The notes below the pieces were generated by a model. It ran no database searches, was not told the origin of the DNA, and saw only the letters and a program-made list of their open reading frames with translations. From Clostridium neonatale (GTDB taxonomy: Bacteria > Bacillota > Clostridia > Clostridiales > Clostridiaceae), in contig NZ_LN890328.1 of NCBI RefSeq assembly GCF_001458595.1, positions 2,284,831-2,348,830 of the forward strand: DNA of 64,000 nt, written 5' to 3'. This document shows, piece after piece, positions 37,301 to 45,292 of this stretch. Within the stretch, counting starts at the first letter, position 1. Every line of letters starts with the position of its first letter. A program made the position numbers and the translations under genes.

Positions 37301-38889
37301 TTAGTTACTTGTGCAAATAATTGCTTAAAATAATTAAATAATGGCTGAGCTTGTTTTGATAATACTGCAACTGGAGTATCAACTCCCATTGCTGCTAGTG
37401 GTTCTGCACCTGTTTCAGCCATTGGAAGCATTGTTGTTTTTACTTCTTCATAAGTATATCCAAATGCTTTTTCAAGTCTGTCTCTTGTTTCACTATCATA
37501 TTCGATCTTAAATTTATTAGCATCTTTTATCTTATCTAATGTTACTAAATTTTCTTTTAACCATTCTTCATATGGATGTTGAGTTGCATATGTATGCTTT
37601 AATTCTTCATCACTTATAACTTCTTTTTTAACTGTATCAACAAGAAGCATTCTACCTGGCATTAATCTATCTTTCTTTTCAACCATTTCTGCTGGTATAT
37701 CTAATGCCCCAACTTCTGATGAAAGAACTAATCTTCTGTCTTTAGTTATATAATATCTTGATGGTCTTAAACCATTTCTATCTAAAACTGCACCAACTTT
37801 TTCTCCATCTGTAAATACTATAGATGCTGGACCATCCCATGGCTCCATTAGTGTCGCATTGTATTCATAAAAAGCTTTCTTTTCTTTGCTCATAGTTCTG
37901 CTCTTATACCATGGCTCTGGAATAGCCATCATAACAGCTCTTGTTAGATCCATACCATTCATATATAAAAATTCTAAGTTATTATCAAAGATTGCAGAAT
38001 CTGAACCTTCTTTATTTATTATAGGCAATACTCTTATTAAATCTTTACCAAGAACTCTTGATTTAAGATTTGTTTCTCTAGAATAAACCTTATTAACATT
38101 TCCTCTTAATGTATTTATTTCTCCATTATGGATCATAAATCTATTTGGATGTGCTCTTTCCCAGCTTGGGAATGTATTAGTACTATATCTTGAGTGTACT
38201 AATGCTAAAGATGTAGTTACTCTTTCATCCTCTAAATCTTTATAGAATACTCTAAGTTGAGTTGATAAAAGCATTCCTTTATACACAATTGTCTTGCTTG
38301 AAAAAGATGCTATATAGAAAGTTTCATTTAAGAACTTACTTATCCATCCAGCTCTCTTTTCAATATTTCTTCTAACAATGTATAACTTTCTTTCAAATGC
38401 TATTCCTCGTTTTACTGAGTTTGGTCTCTTAACAAATGCCTGCATGAAATAAGGCATAGCTTCAAGAGATGCTTTACCAAGTATTGATGGATTAGTTGGG
38501 ACTTCTCTCCATCCTATTAATTCTAATCCTTCTTCCTTTGTAATATCTTCAAAAAGATGTATTGCTTCTTCTCTTGCTTTCTTCTCTTGTGGTAAAAATA
38601 CCATAGCAACAGCATAATCCCCTTCGTGCTCAAGTGTTATGCCTTTTGATTTTAATTCCTCTTTAAAGAAATTATGAGGTATATTAAATAATACTCCAGA
38701 ACCATCACCTGTTCTTTCATCAGCTCCAGTACCACCTCTGTGCTCTAATTTCTCAAGTATAGTTAAACAGTCTGATAGTACCTCATGAGACTTTTCACCA
38801 TCAATATTTACTATCGTACCTATTCCACACGCATCATGCTCAAAACATGGATCATATAGTCCTTGTTTTATAGGATTATTATTTTCCAT
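34309..38889 (-). CDS. gltB: glutamate synthase, large (alpha) subunit
   Basis: Makes two glutamate from glutamine and 2-oxoglutarate. The 1526-aa chain is complete: N-terminal glutamine amidotransferase class II domain with the catalytic Cys about residue 21 (HDACGIGTIV, likely after cleavage of a short propeptide), the FMN domain, the 3Fe-4S cysteines in CVMMRVCNLDTCPVGVATQ and the beta-helix GXGXG domain at the end. The start is the ATG at 38889, with AGGAGG 8 bases upstream; an in-frame ATG 39 bases earlier falls in the leader hairpin. It is downstream of nitR, with gltD behind it. Confidence 0.95.
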   Translation of the reverse strand: MENNNPIKQGLYDPCFEHDACGIGTIVNIDGEKSHEVLSDCLTILEKLEHRGGTGADERTGDGSGVLFNIPHNFFKEELKSKGITLEHEGDYAVAMVFLPQEKKAREEAIHLFEDITKEEGLELIGWREVPTNPSILGKASLEAMPYFMQAFVKRPNSVKRGIAFERKLYIVRRNIEKRAGWISKFLNETFYIASFSSKTIVYKGMLLSTQLRVFYKDLEDERVTTSLALVHSRYSTNTFPSWERAHPNRFMIHNGEINTLRGNVNKVYSRETNLKSRVLGKDLIRVLPIINKEGSDSAIFDNNLEFLYMNGMDLTRAVMMAIPEPWYKSRTMSKEKKAFYEYNATLMEPWDGPASIVFTDGEKVGAVLDRNGLRPSRYYITKDRRLVLSSEVGALDIPAEMVEKKDRLMPGRMLLVDTVKKEVISDEELKHTYATQHPYEEWLKENLVTLDKIKDANKFKIEYDSETRDRLEKAFGYTYEEVKTTMLPMAETGAEPLAAMGVDTPVAVLSKQAQPLFNYFKQLFAQVTNPPIDAIREEIVTASNVYIGPEGNILEDKSINCELLKIDNPIINNDELAKIKSLNQGNLRTKVIDIVFDKGTSLEDALDNMFEKAQEAYENGYTILVLSDRSVSADKIAIPSLLAVSAMHQYLVQKGTRTSVGLVIESGEPREVHHFATLIGFGAAAVNPYMAYEAIRGLREEGLLELDYDTAVYNYNKAVLKGITKILSKMGISTIQSYMGAQIFEAIGIGKDVIDRYFTNTVSRIGGIGLEEIQKEAEIKHENGFKDKTYAADFILDSPGYEKLRSGDGIQEQHLYNPTTIHKLQEATRTGNYELFKEYTNLIDDEEAEITLRGLLDFNYSSKAVPIEEVEPVEEIVKRFKTGAMSYGSISKEAHEALAIAMNRIGGKSNTGEGGEDPDRWVPDANGDSRRSSIKQVASGRFGVTSEYLVNADELQIKLAQGAKPGEGGQLPGTKVYPWIAKTRHSTTGVGLISPPPHHDIYSIEDLAQLIYDLKNSNTGARVSVKLVSECGVGTVAAGVAKGGAEVILISGYDGGTGASPKNSIKNAGLPWELGLAEAHQTLLLNDLRERVRVEVDGKLMSGRDVAVAALLGAEEFGFATAPLVTLGCVMMRVCNLDTCPVGVATQNEELRKRFKGKPEYVVNFMYFIAQELREIMAKLGFRKIDEMVGRVDRLKQKENIHSWKAKNVDLSSVLYTPEKYKGKVIKFDSHKKYDFKLEKVLDEKVFLDKCKNAIENGEKTRFEIDITNTDRSLGTILGSEITRVNGGKGLPEDTISIKCNGAAGQSFGAFIPKGLTLEVEGDANDYFGKGLSGGKLIVYPPKKSTFIAEDNIAVGNVALYGATSGKVFINGIAGERFCVRNSGVTAVVEGVGAHGCEYMTGGKVVVLGPTGINFAAGMSGGIAYLYVEDVDYKINLNEEMILIEELNIEEEQELKDLITEHVELTRSPKANKILYNFETEKSKFVKIIPKDYKKVLETVEKYINLGCTEDEAEIKAFQEMKKGR

Positions 38890-38923
38890 TAAAATTCCTC
38901 CTTGAAATAGTATGTATTGGTAA

Positions 38924-38978
38924 AGCAAACAATACGAGTAATAATATCCTTATTGATAAAATTACTCGCATATTTGCT
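38924..38978 (-). promoter_or_regulatory. hairpin in the leader between nitR and gltB
   Basis: AGCAAATATGCGAGTAAT and ATTACTCGTATTGTTTGCT form a near-perfect 17-18 bp hairpin in the 100-base gap before gltB. The run after it (TTTACC) is weak, so it may be a weak terminator, an antiterminator element or an mRNA processing site. No separate gltB promoter is obvious. Confidence 0.5.
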
Positions 38979-38988
38979 AATTTTTAAA

Positions 38989-39549
38989 TTATTCTGCTTC
39001 ACTTAATAATAAACTAGCAATATCTCGCATTTTTTTCCCAGAATCCATGCTTATTTTTTGCATATATCTGAAAGCTTCATGTTCTGTTAGGCCTGAGTTT
39101 TGCATAAGTAGCCCTTTTGCTTTCTCAACAAGTTTTCTTTCTTCTAATGTATTCTCTAATTTTTCTACCTGATCCTTTAGCTTTTTAATTCTTCTTTTAC
39201 TTTGAAAAATCAAATCAATGGCATTTGTAAGAAGTACATTAGAAATCTTGGTTCCTATACAATATATATCTGTATCTTCTTCTATATATGATCTATATGG
39301 CTCATTGACTATTGCTAAAAAGCTGGTAGCATCATAAAGAGTTTCATAAACATCTAGTAAACTCATATCTTTGAACTTATACCCAACCAAAACTAGGTCT
39401 GGAGAATATTGCAAGACTAATCTAATTAATTCATTACCCGAAGTGCACAACGATATAATATCATACCCCTCTTGTGTAAGCAAACTCTTTAATTTATTGG
39501 CAGTTTCTATATTGCTTAAAGCTATTACTATTCTTCCATTATGCGCCAT
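38989..39549 (-). CDS. nitR: ANTAR-domain RNA-binding antiterminator
   Basis: Response-regulator-like protein of 186 aa with a receiver-type N-terminal fold (VIALSNIETANKLKSLLT; the phospho-acceptor region reads PDLVLVGYKF, with no clear Asp in the usual place) and a coiled linker, ending in an ANTAR domain (VEKAKGLLMQNSGLTEHEAFRYMQKISMDSGKKMRDIASLLL, residues ~139-180). ANTAR proteins bind paired hairpins in leader RNAs and prevent termination. Its place between glnA and gltB matches the nitR gene I recall from C. saccharobutylicum. It likely acts on the glnA and amtB leaders here, both of which carry terminators. Confidence 0.85.
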   Translation of the reverse strand: MAHNGRIVIALSNIETANKLKSLLTQEGYDIISLCTSGNELIRLVLQYSPDLVLVGYKFKDMSLLDVYETLYDATSFLAIVNEPYRSYIEEDTDIYCIGTKISNVLLTNAIDLIFQSKRRIKKLKDQVEKLENTLEERKLVEKAKGLLMQNSGLTEHEAFRYMQKISMDSGKKMRDIASLLLSEAE

Positions 39550-39587
39550 TGCAACCCCACCTTACTAAGCTTTTAACAAGCATAAGA

Positions 39588-40919
39588 CTAATATCTATCA
39601 AGATAATTTTCTAATTCCCAGTCATGGACTTTAGTTCTGTAATCATCCCATTCTGCTTCTTTGCCTTCTATATAGTTTGCATATATATGATCCCCTAAAG
39701 CTTTTTTAGCTAATTCACTTTCTTTCATAAAATTAACTGCTTCGTAAAGATTATTTGGTAAATTTTCAATCCCTGCATCTTTTCTCTCATCTTCTGTCAT
39801 CTTGAATATATTAGCTACAATTTCTTTTGGTACTTCTAAATTATTCTTGATTCCATCTAATCCTGCTTGTAAAAGAACTGCTAAAACTAAGTATGGATTT
39901 GAACTTGGATCTGGACACCTAAGCTCAACTCTTGTTCCTGCCCCTCTTGAAGCTGGTACTCTGATTAATGCTGTTCTATTACTGCATGACCACGCTAAAT
40001 AAACTGGTGCTTCATACCCTGGAACTAATCTCTTATAAGAATTAACAAGTGGGTTTGTTACTGCTGCGAGTCCCTTTATATTCTTTAATAATCCAGCAAT
40101 AAATTGGTAAGCTATTTTGCTTAACCCATTTTTATCACTTTCATCGTAAAATGCATTTTTTCCATCCTTAAATAATGACATATTTACATGCATTCCTGAT
40201 CCGTTGATACCAAAGATTGGCTTAGGCATAAATGATGCATATAATCCATGTCTTTGAGCAATAGACTTAACAACTAATTTAAATGTCATAATACTATCAG
40301 CTGTTTCTAGTGCTGGTCCATATTTAAAGTCAATTTCATTTTGACCTTCAGCAACTTCGTGATGAGAAGCCTCTATTTCAAATCCCATTTCTTCTAATGC
40401 TAAAGTCATATCTCTTCTGGCATTTTCGCCTCTATCTGTAGGTGCTAAATCAAAGTATCCACCTTTATCTTGAGTATTTACCGTTGCATTTCCGTTTTCA
40501 TCAGTTTCAAATAAGAAAAATTCACATTCTGGTCCCACATTCATTTCATATCCTAATGCTTCTGCATCAGCTATCGCTCTTCTTAATGCATATCTTGGGT
40601 CTCCTTCAAATGGAGTTCCATCTGGTCTGTAAATATCACAAATTAGCCTTGCAACTTTTCCTTGTTGAGGTCTCCATGGGAATATTACAAAACTATCAAA
40701 ATTAGGTTTTAAATACATGTCTGATTCTTCAATTCTAACAAATCCTTCAATAGATGATCCATCAAACATCATTTGACCATCTAAAGCTTTCTCTAATTGC
40801 CTTTCAGTTATTGCTACATTTTTTAACGCTCCGAAGATATCTGTAAATTGAAGTCTTATAAATCTAACTCCATTTTCTTTTACTAAATTAAGGATATCTT
40901 CCTTAGTATACTTTGCCAT
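39588..40919 (-). CDS. glnA: glutamine synthetase type I
   Basis: Condenses ammonium with glutamate. Its 443 aa are the GSI-alpha form. Readable motifs: the N-terminal beta-Grasp domain with FTDIFGALKNVAI and DGSSIEGF, the catalytic core DPRYALRRAIADAEALG, GPECEFFLF, the glutamate-flap region and NGSGMHVNMSLFKDG, then KRLVPGYEAPVYLAWSCSNR and PSRGAGTRVELR. The adenylylation-loop Tyr pattern is not seen, as expected for the alpha class, which is feedback-regulated. It heads the nitR-gltB-gltD cluster, with a leader terminator in front. Confidence 0.96.
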   Translation of the reverse strand: MAKYTKEDILNLVKENGVRFIRLQFTDIFGALKNVAITERQLEKALDGQMMFDGSSIEGFVRIEESDMYLKPNFDSFVIFPWRPQQGKVARLICDIYRPDGTPFEGDPRYALRRAIADAEALGYEMNVGPECEFFLFETDENGNATVNTQDKGGYFDLAPTDRGENARRDMTLALEEMGFEIEASHHEVAEGQNEIDFKYGPALETADSIMTFKLVVKSIAQRHGLYASFMPKPIFGINGSGMHVNMSLFKDGKNAFYDESDKNGLSKIAYQFIAGLLKNIKGLAAVTNPLVNSYKRLVPGYEAPVYLAWSCSNRTALIRVPASRGAGTRVELRCPDPSSNPYLVLAVLLQAGLDGIKNNLEVPKEIVANIFKMTEDERKDAGIENLPNNLYEAVNFMKESELAKKALGDHIYANYIEGKEAEWDDYRTKVHDWELENYLDRY

Positions 40920-40947
40920 TTTAAATCCCCCTTAAAATTATATTTGT

Positions 40948-40996
40948 TAAAAAAAGGCGCACAACAGATAGGTTTAGCCATCTATTGAACGCCTTT
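40948..40996 (-). promoter_or_regulatory. leader terminator upstream of glnA
   Basis: Between promoter and start codon, AAAGGCG (minus strand) pairs with CGCCTTT, and the inner arms CAATAGATGG and CCTATCTGTTG extend the stem with G-U pairs around a CTAAAC loop. TTTTTTT follows. This is a full intrinsic terminator about 22 bases downstream of the predicted start of transcription, ahead of glnA, so expression likely depends on antitermination. Confidence 0.65.
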
Positions 40997-41024
40997 GCTC
41001 AATTCATAATTTATTATAGTATTA

Positions 41025-41053
41025 ATTATATAATATGACATTATATAAATCAA
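41025..41053 (-). promoter_or_regulatory. promoter of glnA
   Basis: On the minus strand TTGATT (41048-41053), 17 bases, TATAAT (41025-41030). The predicted start is near 41018, giving a leader of about 98 bases. Confidence 0.6.
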
Positions 41054-41106
41054 GCATCTTTTTAACAAAAAATAGTTTTTTTCTGATTTTTCTTTAAAAT
41101 TTAAAG

Positions 41107-41154
41107 AGGTTATTATCATTTTCTTTATTATATAAAGTTCAATGATAATAACCT
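41107..41154 (-). terminator. terminator after glnK
   Basis: AGGTTATTATCATT and AATGATAATAACCT make a perfect 14-bp stem around a 20-base loop that itself pairs (CTTTAT with ATAAAG). A T-rich tail follows on the minus strand (CTCTTTAAATTTT). It ends the amtB-glnK unit. Confidence 0.6.
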
Positions 41155-41210
41155 TCATTATATTTAATATATTTAATGCTTTTACCTACATATGATTTAT
41201 AAAATATTAG

Positions 41211-41570
41211 TTATTCATTTAATAAAGCTTCCTTACCTCTCGCTCCAGTTCTTACTTTAATCACATCTGTAATATCTGAAACAAATATTTTACCATCTCC
41301 AATATTACCTGTTCTTAAAACTTTTTCTGCAACTTCTATAACTTTTTCAACAGGAACTTCGCATATAACTATCTCAACTTTTATTTTAGGTAACAACTTA
41401 AGCTCCATTGGAATTCCTCTATAATATTGTACATCACCTTTTTGAGTACCACATCCAAGAACCTGACTTACTGTCATTCCCATAACTCCTATTTCGTTTA
41501 GAGCATTTTTTAATTCTTCGAATTTATTCTTTCTTGTGACTATTTCAACTTTAGTAATCTTATCTGCCAT
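41211..41570 (-). CDS. glnK: PII nitrogen-regulatory protein (GlnK type)
   Basis: PII signal protein of 119 aa that reports ATP, ADP and 2-oxoglutarate to AmtB and other targets. The T-loop reads GTQKGDVQYYRGIPMELKLL, and the C-loop signature is GKIFVSDITDVIKVRTG. The tyrosine usually uridylylated in proteobacteria (position 51) is a methionine here, although the Tyr at position 46 is kept, so covalent control by GlnD is unlikely. It follows amtB with a short gap, a pairing that shows it controls the ammonium channel. Confidence 0.92.
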   Translation of the reverse strand: MADKITKVEIVTRKNKFEELKNALNEIGVMGMTVSQVLGCGTQKGDVQYYRGIPMELKLLPKIKVEIVICEVPVEKVIEVAEKVLRTGNIGDGKIFVSDITDVIKVRTGARGKEALLNE

Positions 41571-41605
41571 AACCTATTCCCCCTTAAACTTAAAATAACA
41601 ATTTT

Positions 41606-42874
41606 CTAGAGGCTAATATCAACGTTTTGGAAATCAGCATAACTGCTTTCAAGTCCATGTTCTTCTATATCAAGACCTCTAATTTCTTCTTCTCTAGAAA
41701 CTCTTAATCCCACAGTAGCTTTTAATGCTTTAAATAGAATTAATGCACATCCAATTGACCAAACTGCTACTGATAAAACACCTAGACATTGAACTCCAAA
41801 GAATCCAAATCCGCCACCATATAATATACCAATTGTCCCTTCGCCATATGCACCAAACACACCAGTTAGTAAAGTACCAGTTACACCACAAATACAGTGA
41901 ACTCCAACTGCTCCAACAGGATCATCAACTTTAAATTTCTTATCAACAATTTCTATACCAACTGTCATAACAATACCTGCAATCACACCAATTGCTAATG
42001 CACCTACTGGAGTAACAATATCACATCCTGCTGTTATTGCAACAAGCCCTCCAAGAACACCATTTAAAGTCATACTTACATCTGGTTTACCATATCTCAT
42101 CCAAGTAAATATCATTGTTGTTGCTGCTGCTGCACATGCTGCAAGGTTTGTAGTAATGAATACTCTTGAAGTTACTTCTAAAGCACCTTCTCCAGTTATA
42201 CCTAAACTTGAAGCTGGGTTAAATCCAAACCATCCCATCCAAAGTATAAATACTCCAAGTGCACCTAACGTTAAGCTATGTCCTAAAATTGCATTTGATT
42301 TTCCATCCTTAGTATACTTACCAATTCTAGGTCCTAAAATTATTGCACCAATTAATGCACACCATCCACCAATTGAGTGAACTGCTGTTGATCCTGCAAA
42401 ATCATGGAATCCCAAATTAGCAAGCCATCCGCCACCCCAAATCCAGTGACCAGCAATTGGATAAATCACTGCGCTTATAACTGCACTATATATGCAGTAA
42501 GAAATAAATTTTGTTCTTTCTGCCATTGCTCCAGAAACTATTGTTGCTGCTGTTGCACAGAACACTGTTTGGAAAAATAGAAATGCATAATTATTAATAC
42601 CAGTAGCTGCATTTTCTGCAGTTCCATCTGCAAAAAATGTAGGTAAGCCAATAAAACCACCAAGTTTATTAGCCCCGAACATTATTCCAAAGCCTAAAAT
42701 CCAATAAATAATTGACCCAAAGACAAAATCTATTAAATTCTTCATTACGATATTAGCAGCATTCTTCGCTCTAGTAAATCCTGTTTCTACCATTGCAAAA
42801 CCTGCCTGCATCCAAAAGACCAATATTGCTCCAAGTAATACCCACAAGGTATCTATAGCTACATTTATATCCAT
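41606..42874 (-). CDS. amtB: ammonium transporter
   Basis: Amt/MEP/Rh family channel of 422 aa with eleven predicted membrane helices. The start FWMQAGFAMVETGFTRAKNA is the Amt signature, with the recruitment region FCATAATIVSGAMAERTKF, the pore His pair in the helix with DFAGSTAVHSIGGW and GVHCICGVTGTLLTGVF, and the short cytosolic tail ending LESSYADFQNV that glnK would approach. A near-consensus promoter and a leader terminator precede it, so it shares the regulatory design of glnA. Confidence 0.95.
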   Translation of the reverse strand: MDINVAIDTLWVLLGAILVFWMQAGFAMVETGFTRAKNAANIVMKNLIDFVFGSIIYWILGFGIMFGANKLGGFIGLPTFFADGTAENAATGINNYAFLFFQTVFCATAATIVSGAMAERTKFISYCIYSAVISAVIYPIAGHWIWGGGWLANLGFHDFAGSTAVHSIGGWCALIGAIILGPRIGKYTKDGKSNAILGHSLTLGALGVFILWMGWFGFNPASSLGITGEGALEVTSRVFITTNLAACAAAATTMIFTWMRYGKPDVSMTLNGVLGGLVAITAGCDIVTPVGALAIGVIAGIVMTVGIEIVDKKFKVDDPVGAVGVHCICGVTGTLLTGVFGAYGEGTIGILYGGGFGFFGVQCLGVLSVAVWSIGCALILFKALKATVGLRVSREEEIRGLDIEEHGLESSYADFQNVDISL

Positions 42875-42991
42875 AATAAAAATCCCCCTTTAGTTAATAT
42901 TCACTTTATCAATGAATATTTTAAAATAAAATATTATTCCTAAGACTAAATATTATCCAAAAATAATTTCTGCAGAAAATTCCTTGATAAT

Positions 42992-43033
42992 AAAAAAACG
43001 AAGTCATTGAAGATAAACTTCTATGACTTCGTT
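42992..43033 (-). promoter_or_regulatory. leader terminator upstream of amtB
   Basis: AACGAAGTCAT and ATGACTTCGTT pair (11 bp), with a further AGAAG/CTTC pairing inside, and are followed by TTTTTTT on the minus strand. This lies between the promoter at 43061-43089 and the amtB start at 42874. It would stop transcription in the leader unless an antiterminator, plausibly the ANTAR protein at 38989, acts. The GNAAAG-like hexaloops typical of ANTAR targets are not evident to my reading, so the link is inferred. Confidence 0.65.
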
Positions 43034-43060
43034 GTCAAAACTTAATTAGTTTCTGTTTTA

Positions 43061-43089
43061 ATTATACAAACTTGCCATTTTATTGTCAA
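43061..43089 (-). promoter_or_regulatory. consensus promoter of amtB-glnK
   Basis: On the minus strand TTGACA (43084-43089) is followed by exactly 17 bases and TATAAT (43061-43066), a perfect sigma-A promoter. Its strength, together with the leader terminator, suggests control after initiation. Confidence 0.75.
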
Positions 43090-43237
43090 CGCTTTTATAT
43101 GATATTTTTTACATCTTTATATAATTAACTGCACTTCTATAAATGATAAAATTTCATATCTCTAAATGATAAAAATTTATACTTACAAAAAATATGAAAT
43201 AAATTTATTTAAACTTTTTATAAAATCAATAATTTCC

Positions 43238-43266
43238 TTGAACATGTCTTAATAAATTGCTACAAT
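43238..43266 (+). promoter_or_regulatory. promoter of the aspartokinase gene
   Basis: TTGAAC (43238-43243), 17 bases, TACAAT (43261-43266). Only 45 bases separate it from the start codon, so there is no room for a lysine riboswitch. Confidence 0.6.
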
Positions 43267-43310
43267 TTTATATGTAATTTCATACAAACATATTGGGGGG
43301 GCTATTTTTC

Positions 43311-44627
43311 ATGAGTAAAACAATAATAACAAAATTTGGCGGAAGCTCGCTTGCTGATGCTAATCAATTTAAAAAAGTTAAGGATATCATGCTGTCTGAT
43401 TCTAACAGAAAATATGTTATTCCTTCTGCACCAGGTAAAAGACATTCTAAAGATTCCAAAATAACAGATCTTCTATATTTATGTCATGCACATGTTGAAA
43501 CAGGTATTTCATTAGATGATGTTTTCAATCATATTAAAGAAAGATATTGTAACATTGTTAAAGATTTAAGCTTAGATTTTGATATTGAAAAACACTTAAA
43601 TATTGTAAAAAAAGATTTAGAAGATGGTGCTTCAAAAGATTATGCTGCTAGTAGAGGTGAATACCTAAACGGATTAATTTTAGCTGATTATTTAGGATTT
43701 AAGTTTGTTGATGCAAAAGATGTAATTGTATTTAATGTCGATGGTTCATTAGATACTTATGCTACTCATGAAGCATTATCAGACAAGCTTTCTAAAGTAT
43801 CTAATGCTGTCATTCCTGGTTTCTATGGAGCTGATAAAGATGGTAATATAGTTACTTTCTCTAGGGGAGGATCTGACGTTACTGGTGCATTAGTTGCAGA
43901 AAGCATAAATGCAGATTTATATGAAAACTGGACAGATGTTTCTGGTTTTCTAATGGCTGATCCTAGAATAATTGACAATCCAAAACCTATAAGTACAATT
44001 ACATATTCTGAACTTAGAGAACTATCATATATGGGTGCTTCAGTCTTACATGAAGACTCAATATTCCCTGTAAGAAAAGCTGGTATTCCTATAAATATAA
44101 AGAATACAAATAGACCACAAGATAAAGGTACTTTTATTGTAAAAGATTGTGACTTATCAAGTAATCCAAATATCGTAACTGGTATTGCAGGTAAGAAAGA
44201 TTTTACTGTAATCTCAATTTCAAAGGCTTCTATGAATTCAGAACTAGGTTTTTGTAGAAAACTTTTATCAATCCTTGAACAAAACGGTATATCTTTTGAA
44301 AATATGCCTTCAGGAATAGATACAGTTTGCTTAGTAATTTCTGATGCTGAATTAAAAAATAAACAAAAAGCTGTTATTGATGGAATAAAAGCTTCTTGTA
44401 ATCCTGATTCAATAGTAGTACATCCTGGAATGGCTATGATTGCTACAGTTGGACGTGGTATGGCTCAGCAAACAGGTACTGCAGCAAAAATATTTGCTGC
44501 TTTATCAGACGCTAACATAAACATAAGAATGATTGACCAAGGTTCTTCTGAAATGAATATTTTAGTAGGTATTGAAAATAGTCATTTTGAAAAAGGTATT
44601 CAGGCTATATATAATGCATTCAATTAA
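43311..44627 (+). CDS. aspartokinase
   Basis: Phosphorylates aspartate, the first step to lysine, threonine and methionine and to dipicolinate. The N-terminal kinase motif TKFGGSSLADANQFKKV, the GASVLHEDS-like patch SYMGASVLHEDSIF, FYGADKDGNIVTFSRGGSD and the C-terminal ACT pair (VISISKASMNS, then MIATVGRGMAQQTGTAAK) are visible. Monofunctional, 438 aa, it matches the clostridial aspartokinase III-like group. Start at the ATG 43311, with GGGGGGG 9 bases before it. The following terminator is interrupted by an IS. Confidence 0.93.
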   Translation: MSKTIITKFGGSSLADANQFKKVKDIMLSDSNRKYVIPSAPGKRHSKDSKITDLLYLCHAHVETGISLDDVFNHIKERYCNIVKDLSLDFDIEKHLNIVKKDLEDGASKDYAASRGEYLNGLILADYLGFKFVDAKDVIVFNVDGSLDTYATHEALSDKLSKVSNAVIPGFYGADKDGNIVTFSRGGSDVTGALVAESINADLYENWTDVSGFLMADPRIIDNPKPISTITYSELRELSYMGASVLHEDSIFPVRKAGIPINIKNTNRPQDKGTFIVKDCDLSSNPNIVTGIAGKKDFTVISISKASMNSELGFCRKLLSILEQNGISFENMPSGIDTVCLVISDAELKNKQKAVIDGIKASCNPDSIVVHPGMAMIATVGRGMAQQTGTAAKIFAALSDANINIRMIDQGSSEMNILVGIENSHFEKGIQAIYNAFN

Positions 44628-44710
44628 TTTAATTAGAAAAGGTATATAGATTTGTATGAACCGACCCCAAAAAGTTAGACCAAAAATCTAATGATTTGGA
44701 GGTCGGTTTT

Positions 44711-45292
44711 TTGGCAAAATATAGTTATGAATTCAAAAAAGAAGTTGTTCAAGCGTATTTGGATGGTAAAGGTGGTTATAAATTTCTTGCGAAAGAGTTT
44801 GGTATTCCTTCTCCAAGCAAGGTTAAATTATGGGTTGATAATTACCGTACATTAGGCGATGAAGCGTTGATGCGTTCAAGAAAAAATGAATCTTTTACTT
44901 TCGAATATAAACTTCATGTAGTAGAATTATATCTAACAAGTGAGGTCTCATATCAGGAGTTAGCCCTTCAAGAAAGGATACATAATCCAACGCAAATAGT
45001 TAAGTGGGTAAATGATTTTAGAATTGCTGGTCCTGATGCTTTGCGGCCGAAGAAGAAGGGACGAAAGATATCGTTGGAATCATCAAATAAATTGTCTAGT
45101 AAAACAGAATCCGCCGAAATTGTTTCAGTTGACACTACTGCTGAACATGTAAAACAGCTTGAAGATGAATTGCTCAAGCTCAAAATTGAGAACGCATATT
45201 TAAAAGAACTGAGGAGGCTGCGTTTAGAGGAGGAAGCTCTTCTGAAAAAACAGCGAGAATCATCCACAGCCTCCGAGGAGAATTCAAATTAA
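44711..45292 (+). CDS. IS3-family transposase OrfA
   Basis: DNA-binding half of the transposase (193 aa), with two helix-turn-helix repeats (YSYEFKKEVVQAYLDGKGGY and EYKLHVVELYLTSEVSYQEL), a Lys/Arg-rich linker and a leucine-rich coiled coil (ENAYLKELRRLRLEEEALLK) for joining to OrfB. The start is the TTG at 44711, with GGAGG 8 bases before; an upstream TTG overlaps that site. The frame ends soon after the AAAAAA slippery run, where ribosomes can shift back one base into orfB. Confidence 0.88.
   Translation: MAKYSYEFKKEVVQAYLDGKGGYKFLAKEFGIPSPSKVKLWVDNYRTLGDEALMRSRKNESFTFEYKLHVVELYLTSEVSYQELALQERIHNPTQIVKWVNDFRIAGPDALRPKKKGRKISLESSNKLSSKTESAEIVSVDTTAEHVKQLEDELLKLKIENAYLKELRRLRLEEEALLKKQRESSTASEENSN

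Noticed and set aside
43293..43310. Earlier start for the aspartokinase gene
   Set aside because: The frame starts inside the G-run used as ribosome site; ATG at 43311 fits better.
43266..43311. Possible lysine riboswitch before aspartokinase
   Set aside because: Only about 45 bases separate the promoter from the start codon, too few for a lysine aptamer.
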